64,000 nt of DNA from Diprion similis (Eukaryota; Arthropoda; Insecta; Hymenoptera; Diprionidae). Location of the stretch: positions 14,827,501-14,891,500 of the forward strand of contig NC_060114.1 of the NCBI RefSeq assembly GCF_021155765.1, in the 5' to 3' direction. The notes under the pieces were generated by a model, which was given only the letters and a program-made list of their open reading frames with translations, searched no databases and was not told the origin of the DNA. This document shows, in pieces, positions 12,353 to 22,600 of this stretch (positions within the stretch are counted from its first letter, which is position 1; every line of letters begins with the position of its first letter). The translations under genes and the position numbers were made by a program.

Positions 12353-15300
12353 GAGCCGAGTGGTTTAGCTTACCCTTATTCATCGAGACGTCGATAATGC
12401 GTCTACTAGAGTTACTATACGTCACCGATCATCCCGATGCGCAGTGTCGGCTCTCACAAACGACAAATATGGGAGCGGAATGGCCGGCTCATCTCCGAGG
12501 GCTGCGGCACGTAGTTCGATTCAAATTTCAGGGTGGCGATTCCGTGTTGTCATTATTACTTTCGACTCGTGATTCATCATTATACTTCAAATATATATTT
12601 CACGGTGTTTACAATAGTCCTCGAACTTTACTCAAGAGGTCTCGGTCAATACATGCATGAGTGACGTGTTAAAAACAGGGGAAGTATCCGAGTCTCGAAT
12701 TCTTCTTCTTATTTTTTCCCATTTAATTACGACTAGGGTCTGGGTTTTGTCTAGAGAACCCAAGTGTAGAAATACTGACTCTGGAATTCAAACTGACAGG
12801 ATATAAAATCGTATAAGTACGACTGGAATTTGAGAAACGGGAAAACATGCAGCTTTTTTTAACGATGGTGAAACCTCTTCGGAAAAGGCAGGATTCGCGT
12901 TGAGTCCTTCTACGTCTCGATATTCTCGTCATCAGCTCAAGGATACCTTGGATTACCACCTAACTACAGGAAACTGAATCTGCTGTACCTAGAAGCAAAA
13001 AGTCTAAAACCATAAAATTTTCGTTCTAAATTGTAACACGTTTAATTTCAGTCCGTGTACACACATTGGCTCTTGACCATATACGTATAAGCAAAAGATG
13101 GTACATATTTTAAAAAATTCAAGTCCATAATCTAGCTTATGTCAAGACTCTGAACTAATCCTAACCAAGGAAGATTTGGGGCTGGTGAAGCTGGTAACAC
13201 GCATGCTCAAACACCAGAATGAACGAAACTCACTCACTACATCCATGGTGTTTACCATGAGTTCGTTGGAGATTTTCTCAACAGGCATGCTCGCACACAT
13301 TCGCCACGTGACAGACCCACCTCGTCCCACGTTCTACGTGTTTACCAACCAACACAAAGGCATGGTCTATTTTTGGGTTTAAGTAGTCCCATGCAGGGCG
13401 GCTGAAATCTCCGTCAATAAGCGCGCGGGGTGCGTCAGGTGCGTGAATGCATTCCTCGATCAGACTCACCAGGCTCGAGTGCAGGCTCTTCGACCTCCTC
13501 CTCTTATTCCTCTTCCTTTTCCCCGCCTATCGACCTGCCTACCTACCTGCTTGCCTGCCTGTTTTCCTTCCAACCAACCGATTCTACCTGTTTTAACTCA
13601 CGGCGTATTATGTGTACCGATGTTATACATAACCTCTATACGCAAACGATATTCGTGCGTACAACCATAGAGGAGAGGATCACTTCACTGGTGAAAATTC
13701 GAAGAATAATTCAGGCAGAGTGGCTCATTCGGCAGATCTCCATTCCCTGGATGACTCCGATTGGTGTTAATAAGTTCTTCCGGTTTTTGGCGGAGAAAAC
13801 TGTAAACAATTTGGTGTCGAAAGTAGTCCGTGTGGACTTGTTAGACTAATTTTTAGAGTCAATCTGGAGACTCAGCATCAGATAGTGTTACATGTAGACC
13901 AATTTAATAGTGTTAAATTGAGGGTAAATAGTGTTTTGCATAAATCCACATCGGGATGTTATTTACAATGAAGAATGGCCGAACGATTATTCACGTACAC
14001 GACGCCATTTCGTAGGAACGCGATTGGTTAACAGGATGTACAAAATTTCGACTAGGATTATACTCATTCAGTATTAACACTTTGAGTCATATAATGGTAA
14101 CCTAAGTATTCTTACCACCTATTTTATATCCATTTAACTTATATTTAGAGAACTTTTCGACATATTTCGTTGCGGTTTTTCATATTTTTGATCGTATACT
14201 AATGGGCTTTCAATACTCAAAAGTGATGTAATGTAAATTATTATCGTTGGAAATAAATCTATTGTGAAAATTGAAGGAATAATTAATTTTCGAAAAAATT
14301 ACCCCTCCACACATACACATATATAGCGATTACGAATCTGAATCCGGATTTCAAAAATTCAGTATGACGAACCCAATCAGCGACCTTGAAAATCCCTGCA
14401 TAAAGTTTTTGGACCATATTCGATAAAATTTGAAATTTTTGTCCACCACATTGGATCCACCGTCTGAAATCTTAGAAATTTAATTTCAGATTCGTGATCA
14501 ACGATCCCGAAACCCACAAAATACTATCTTGTTACAAAAGTTGACTCAGGCCAATAATATGTAACTCAAAGGGTTAAAATGATTAATTGACGAACGTTTG
14601 ATATTTTGGAGGAAATCATGTTTACATTCACCGCGGCAGTACGCCATCATGATCGTGCTCGGAGTTACGTCCTGGTCTCACTTACTGCATGCAACGTTGC
14701 AACGGTGCATGGAGCAGCTGCAGTGGGCGCAGATAGCTGCGGCATTCTACAAGTCTAATCACTCGATGAGCGTGTGCAGGGCAGGGTTTGAAGCAGGGCA
14801 CGTCCACCAGGGATACTTGTTATGCAAGAAAATGATGCCCACGTATATATAAGTGAGGCATTTTTCATACCTATGACCACAGTTGATCGTTCTTCGAAGC
14901 ACAAATGCAGTATATAGCGAATCAATGGAAAGAATAGAAAATAAATTGCTATAACGATTGCGTTTGAACAAATTTAGAACCGTGAATTCTAGACCCATAA
15001 GTGCCTGGGTATGTAGGTACACCTACGGTGAATGCTTGGGAAGCACAGTGCAAGGGTATAAAGCCAGCGATCGCCCGTAGGATTAAACAATCCAGGTATA
15101 TTATACGATTACCGTACGTAAAAGGAGAGACGGGGATAGAATGAAGGAAAACGAGATTAAGAAGGGAAAAATGTAGGTACATATAGCCAACGTCAGAATA
15201 AATTTAAGGCGGTTGTATAATTATCCCTTTACTTGAAAAGACTTTACCTTTGAGGGATTGCTGGAAGCTAATGACATGCCGTTACTGAACTAGAAAGAGA

Positions 15301-18300
15301 GAGAAAGAGAGAGAGAATCACGGGAGCAACAAATCCGTGTATACATTTATTTTGACATTCGATTAACGAGTGACGGAATGACTGTTGAGTGACAAGCTTA
15401 TCGCGGTAGTAATTTATTTATATCTACTTTGTTCGTAGTTTTTTTTTTTTTTTTTTTAATTTTTTTCTCACACTTTTTCTACTGAAAACTTGCCACGCGT
15501 TTTATTATAGCAATTAACACGTCGTCAACGTCATCGTCCGGAGCAAATGGGATTTCCCATTTACGAAGTATCGATAATATATATATATGCACATCAAAGA
15601 TGCAACATTCCTAACACAGTTGTAACAAGTACCAGCAGGTATGTCTGTATAAATGATTATTTTGCAACTGGAACATATGTCATAAGGATAACATTTGCAT
15701 TTCTTGAAACACTGCGGTCGGGTAAAAAAAAAGTCCGGAAAAGAATAAATGACTCGCACTTGTGTATCGTCGGTAAATTGTGAAAAACATACTCGAAGTT
15801 CGGAAGAAACAGTGTTCACAACAGGTGCTGTGTGTGTATTCAATTTTCATATGCATTATAAACGCGTGTGTGTAGAACAAGCGATTAGTGGCGGAATACT
15901 TAATTTTAACACGCTTTAATACACCGAGATCGGAGATGGTGAAAAGCAATGTTCAGATCTACGACGTAGCTAGAAACAAGTTATACTTGTTATGTACTAA
16001 CCGTGTCTACGCGGGTCTAGATAGATGATTCGTAATTGCGTTCGATTGACGATGGGCGAAGTCTAGTAATTTTCGTGAGATACTTATGTCTTTGAGTCAT
16101 AGTGGTAGGTATTCTTACAATCTATTTTATATCCATTTTTTGTATATTTAGTTTGTTTTATAGAAAAAAATTAGTTGGAAAAAAATTATTAAAATTGAAG
16201 AAATAATTCATTTTCGAGACAATTATCACACTACAGGCGTACATGTTTTACGTAAATTTTAAAGTTTTTGAAGTCACCGATTACGAATCTGAAATCGAAT
16301 TTCAAAAATTTAAAACGACGAATCTAATATGACGGACGAAAATTTCAATTTCTATCGAATCCAGAGAAAAAACTTTGTTCAGCGCTTTATGGGGTCGCTG
16401 ATTACAAATCTGTAATCAGATTTTAAAAATTCATTACAGCGAATCAAATCAGCAATCCCGAAAACCTCTGCATAGAGTTTTTTTGACCGGATTCAATAAA
16501 TTTTCAAATGCTTATCTAGCATCTTGAATTTTTTAAATCTGATTTAAGATTCGAAATCAGTGACCCAAAAAATCAGGGAATACTATCTTTTTATCATAGT
16601 CGATTCGGCAGAATAATTTATGTCTCAAAAGGTTGAACGACAATGGACGTGGTTGCATTGCAGTGACCGAGGATAATCTAAGAAGATGACCACGAAGATT
16701 CTGATTCGCGGTATACTTCGTCTTATCTTTTAAAAGCGCGTACCTGCACAGCAGTCTGTGGAATGAAATCGGCGATAAGCAACGTACCGTGTCCAGCATA
16801 CATGATATGCCAGTTGCGTATAGCGGCAGCAAACAGTAGTAGGTCTGCTGATGTCACTTGACACCCACTCGTCGCTCGTGCAAGAGCTATGAACTATATA
16901 TGTATACATGTACATAGGTATGCGTTTTCTACTGTAGAAACACCATTCATCAATTGCAACACACGATGATGTTATACCACGGATAAACAATCCATCCGAC
17001 GCGGTGGTCTTGATTCTTAAAAAGAGCTTGCCACACAGTTGTGAAACAATCGTTTTAGGCAGCATACTTATGTTCACACAGTAGTGTATGTGGATTTGGG
17101 CAAATGATATGGAACGCGAAAATTTATTATCTTTTCGTCGACTCAATCACTGTCAGTATGTTGGAAGCTGTGGTCAAGAGTATTGACTTTTTTCAATTAA
17201 ACCATCTGACTATTGTTACCTAAATTCATGCATGGATGTCTAGATATTGAGTGAAAATCAACGGTTCAATCGGGGTATACCTTCTAGTTGAGACTTCAAT
17301 CATGATATGCCGGGATTATGATGATGGAATGGCACCCGCTCGAGGCGGTTTCAAAGACAGGAATGTCTATAACGTAATTATGTAAACCGTACCGTCGGTG
17401 AACCAACGAAGGAGAATCAGATAACAGCTTCGAAAATAACGAAGTAGAAAATGGATAGAGCTGAACGTAGGCACATTATAGAATTATGGGACCTGGGAAA
17501 GATGCCTAAGCCTGGGACAAAACGGAAGTTAACGCATCGCTGCACGTATAGTTACGTGTGGATGTTACAAGTACGTGCATATATACGCGGTAAAGCCTTT
17601 CCGGTACCTATAATCACGACGAGCATAACACTCGTTGAATTGTAGAAAAAACGGAAAAACTTCCTGATGATTATCTCTCAGATACATTTCCCGATCATCT
17701 CGTGGTTTATTATATCAGAGTCTAATCACGCAGCTGTAGATCATAAACGGTTCGTCCCGAGTCGATTAAAAACAGCTTGATATAATTTAGCAATAGTCCG
17801 AGAGAACAACCTTGTGAAAACCGTAATACAAGCTGATGATTGTCCATTCCAAGGATGGTCAGTTGCCGCAACGTCTGTTCGTTCCAGCAACTATAATGTT
17901 GGCAATAACAGATGTTGAGATGAAATGAAACGTGACCGAAGTAGCGTCCGAATCGAACGTATATATGCTTACTCAGTATGGAAGATGGGATGAAAACAAA
18001 TTGGAGTGTGGGAGAACCTGATCCTTGGTACACAACCAAATACGAATTTTACGATGCTGAATACGAGGAGTTGAATCGGGCTTGTGACGAGACACGTCGC
18101 AGTACCAAGATGAAGAGTATTTGGGGTGTCATGAAACAGGGCTCAAGGCGTCCAATCCTGAGGCATGACGGGTAGGGTGCCAGAGTGCCAGTCTTCTTTC
18201 TTCATCCTTTGACTTTCAACAGTTAACGAACGAAGCCACGCCTTGCATTTCTGCATAATCACGATTGTTGTCATTCCTTTCGTTGTCGCGCCTGCCTCGG

Positions 18301-19615
18301 CCGCCTCGTCGTTCGACGTTGGTACACGTACCTTATACCATACCTTGTACCATATCTACTCGGATCGTCGCGGTTGCTCTTTAGTATTTCCCCACCTCCT
18401 CGTCGCGGCCTCTCTTAAGGTAGGTGGGCACCAGTCCAGGCGCAAACCGCGGCGTGATATTCCAGCAAGGTGACCTTGAAATACTGGATCCGCGCTCATG
18501 GCGCCCATCCAATATCCACGATTATTCTTACCGCAATTTACGCACTTAAGCGCGTGCGCCAAGAGTTTCTATATACAAGTACCTCAACGAGTATATAACT
18601 ATACCTCAATCCACGTGCTGAAATGGGTTTTTTCCTACAACATCGAGCGTGATTGCTCGTCGATATCGATTTCCCATTCACCTATCGACGACTCGCGTAT
18701 TTTTCATACTCATATACATACAAGGTATGTACGCCGCCCCCTTTTACTCTGCAAAGAGAAATTTTATCCTTTCAGGAGACAGAAGGAACCGGTAAAAGAA
18801 AGAAAAAAAAATCTTGTCCATTGAGTCGGTACACACACGTACAGCGTGTCTCTCTTCCACACAATCTATCTGCAAATGACACGAAATCAAGTTCGGGTGA
18901 TCACTGTTCAAAATACAGGAGTAACACAGGAGGAACTTGAGGAAGAGGTGGTTGGAGGAGGGGGGCCGCTCACCTTGGCGCCCCTGGTATGCGCACACTG
19001 GCGTCTCCTTTCACAGGCGTAGCGTTATTTCTTGAAGCCTCGTAGCCCGCGGTGCACGAAACACGTCTTCGAGATTTCAAGAAATCACACGTACATTCTC
19101 ACTATGCCTGCCTGCTCAAGACTCACACGCACATACGAGTAAACGCTCGTCGTAATTTGTCGTGAAATGAAATTAACCACTACTCAAATCGTCAACAACA
19201 CTGCAGCCAGCTACACGCCATATTTACACGCCAATTTTTGCTTGTTGGGCATCTGCAGGTGGCCGAGACATGGTCACACGGGCCATAATTATTCTGCAGA
19301 GGAATCTCGACCCAGAAAACTACTCGCTTTTCGCTTTGCAAGGTCCGTCGTCTTCTCATCTTTGAGATAAAAAAGAAGTGATCATAGATTCGTAGTATCA
19401 TAACATTTATCTGGTGGGCGAGGCTCGGGTACGCGAGCAGAACTCTTTGCAGACACGACGACACTCGTCGGAAGGCACACCTTTATTAGGCGTCCTTAGA
19501 TGGAGGCCGAAGTCCACATAGGCATAATAATAATGAATTATTCTCAAGTCGCACGCGCCGTTGAGAATTTTGTATTTAGTATTTCATTTATTTATTCAAG
19601 CCTTTTTTTCACAAC

Positions 19616-19651
<36 letters not shown>

Positions 19652-22600
19652 CGTTGGAGGATCGTTGTTCCTCTGAAAATGGTAAATTCACGATTTCGTG
19701 TCTCGGTATAAAAATATATGTTGTGTATATACTTATAACTATGAGAAATTTGATCAATATTCCGATCGAGAATGTCTTCACGACTCATTAATGCGACGTC
19801 TCAGCCAACCGGCCAAGTATTGTCATTCTTGTTTTGCATATATGTATGTATACCATTACATAACATTGCGATATACATCCCCCCCCCTCCCCCGAACCCT
19901 CCGAGCTTCGTTTGCCTTACCACGAGCAGCCGTTAAACAGCGCCCATTTACAAGATAAATGGACAACCATACAGCGATTCGTACTTGTGTGCGCATGTCG
20001 CCTACACCTGTTGCTCAGTACACGTATACAATACGGTATTGGTGTAACAGAGTGTACAAAGGCGCAATCAAGAGAGTTATGAGATGTTTACGATCAGTGC
20101 CGTATGAATGAGGCACTTTAGCGAGATTCTGCAATACTCATTATCTGACAAAATATCCATGAACGCTGGATGCACATCGATTATGGTATACATAAGTATA
20201 TATACACGCGGCAAAATGATCGGTTGTAAAAATTTATAAGGCAGAACTGCAGAATGCAAATAGCCCCGAGAGAAACTCGGAAATTGAAATAATCACTGAC
20301 GAATATTTAAGTACGTAAAAGTACAACTTCGATGAATGTATAATTTGAATATTTATCACCTTCGGACTAATTTTCATCGGTCACACGCCAAGGCACCGAT
20401 ATACTACTTGCGTATACACACTGACCGTGAAGTGTCGTATTTTACTCATAAATGCAGAAATTAACCTTGTCATTATTGGCGATGAAGTAATCCTTGCAGC
20501 GAAACCCTCGGCACCTTGAATTTTTGTTGCATGACTATGATGTCTTCAAATGCGGAAAATAATATGTAGCGTAAATGTTGACTCAAAGTTATAATAATCG
20601 TTTCAAATAACTGCCCTCATGACGAGTGTCACAAAATCCATGGATAATGAACTTGCCAAAAAAATATTGGCACCTTCTTCGTAGAAGGAGCGTGACCGTC
20701 GGAATAAGGCGTAACTGTCTGTGATATCTGTCGCGTGCCTGAAGAGTGTATGTAAGAAGTCCCAGGCAAACAATCGGTGTTAAGCTATATAGAGACACGT
20801 GGCGCGCTAAGGAAGGACGAAAGAAAGAAAAGAAGAGACTAAAAGGAGAGAAAGAGAGAAAGAAGGAAAATGAGAGAGAGGCAAATGGCGGAACACGTAT
20901 CCCTCGGCAAAGAATGCGCTTCCTTCCGGTTCTATCGCAGACCAAACATGGTTACGCAGCGGTAAGCAGGTGCCACAAGTGACTAAACGCGTCCCAGGTT
21001 AACCGTGACAATTACGCCGTGCCGCACGGTGGTGCTGTGTCTCTGCTTTTTATACCTAAACCTATACAATAAAACGTACGTCACGCGTTCCATTAACCTG
21101 AAAAACGGGAAATAAAGAAAGCAAAAAAAAAAAAAAAAAAAAAAATTAGATACTATTACCATTACCAAAGCCATGTTAAGGTGTAACTGCACAGTACGTT
21201 GTGTTAGGTATCAAGCGTGCGATGAAATAGATAATGCAATTAACTTCGCAATTAACTATTAACGACTATACAGTCTATGTCGAAATTATTTCCAGAGGCA
21301 TTGTATTACCTATAATCCATTCGTGGAGATCATTGACAGCTTTCTATGACCAGAGTATTTTGTTACACGCGAAAGAATATGAGAATCCATTCGATATGTA
21401 CTAGGTATCCATGCATTTTAAACGAAATAAATGTTACTCGTTCACAAGTCTCTCAAATAATCTTGTCCCAGTCAACCTTCTGAAGCATATGCTCTTAATT
21501 CAATTTTACACTCATACGGAATTCCGTTGAAATGCAACGGTTTGATGATGTTATTGTACTCTGATTGCAGGTAAACACCTAGTCCTGGTGACGGATCCGG
21601 AGATCGTCGAAGACGCTTACGCGTTCGATAATCCCTGTTTCAAAGATGCCGCGACTCCAGCCGCAATCACTAGGACCATCGAGCGTCCGATGTCAGCAGC
21701 GTCAGTAGCATCCGTGGAAACCCCCGTGAAGGACGCTACACGATGGTCAACGTCCTGGTCTTCCTTAGGTCTGGGTTCTGCAGTTAGGAACGACAAACGA
21801 CGCACCTTGGACGATTCCTGCCTCGGGGTAACAATTTGGCTTTACTTCTTTCATTTTTTAACATCGAGTCGATAACATGTTCCGATAACATCGTCGTCAA
21901 TCTCAATTTCTTTACAGCCAAAAGCAACGCGCGTAAGTCACGTGAGTCTCAGAAGTCGGGACTTTACGGGACTCGGGTTCAACGTGTGCGGAAACATGCG
22001 AGAGGGGATCTTCGTCAAGGATCTTTTGAACCGCGGCCCCGCGTCGGAATCTGGTCGAATTCACCCTGGTTAGTACAAAACTACACGTGCTAAACAGATA
22101 ATTAAATTACTCCGTATAGACATACGTTTAAATTGGTGATTACATTGAATTTTCCTCTGTTTTGGTAGGCGACCGAATAGCCAGTGTTAAGATCAGCTTC
22201 AGAAACATGGTATACGAGGACGCCCTGACCATCCTGAGCTACGCGTCACCGTACGACGTTGAATTGGAGGTGGAAAATGGAGGTCCGGGCTCAAAACCTA
22301 CTACGCTTCTGAAAAAGAGCGTAGGCCCAAGCCCTACGAGGATTTGTCATCCTCTCTACAGAAGTCAATCGATTCCAGAACTGACTCCATCTAACAAAAG
22401 CACAGCTAAGAGGCTGTTTACCGCAGATCTGAGCGACACGTTAGGCTCGAGTTACTCTACCATGAATTCAACTGTGAAGTCTTCCAAGTCAGCGACGGGC
22501 AATCAGTCTCTGGAAAGGCGTTCAGTTTCTACAGAAGATGGCAAGAGCAACCATCACAAGTTCGGAATAAAAGTGTTACCAGCGTTGGACGGCATGGTGC

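Larger units (their letters stand above)
7070..21570 (+). other. 14.5-kb first coding intron of the PDZ gene
   Basis: The intron starts with GTGAGT directly after the exon encoding the membrane segment and ends with gattgcag. It contains transposon relics (listed separately), simple repeats, poly(T) and poly(A) runs, and one possible nested gene near 17.5-18.2 kb. GC-richer islands occur around 11.1-11.5, 13.1-13.7 and 18.2-19.5 kb. They could hold enhancers or alternative first exons, but no specific site can be supported. Confidence 0.6.
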
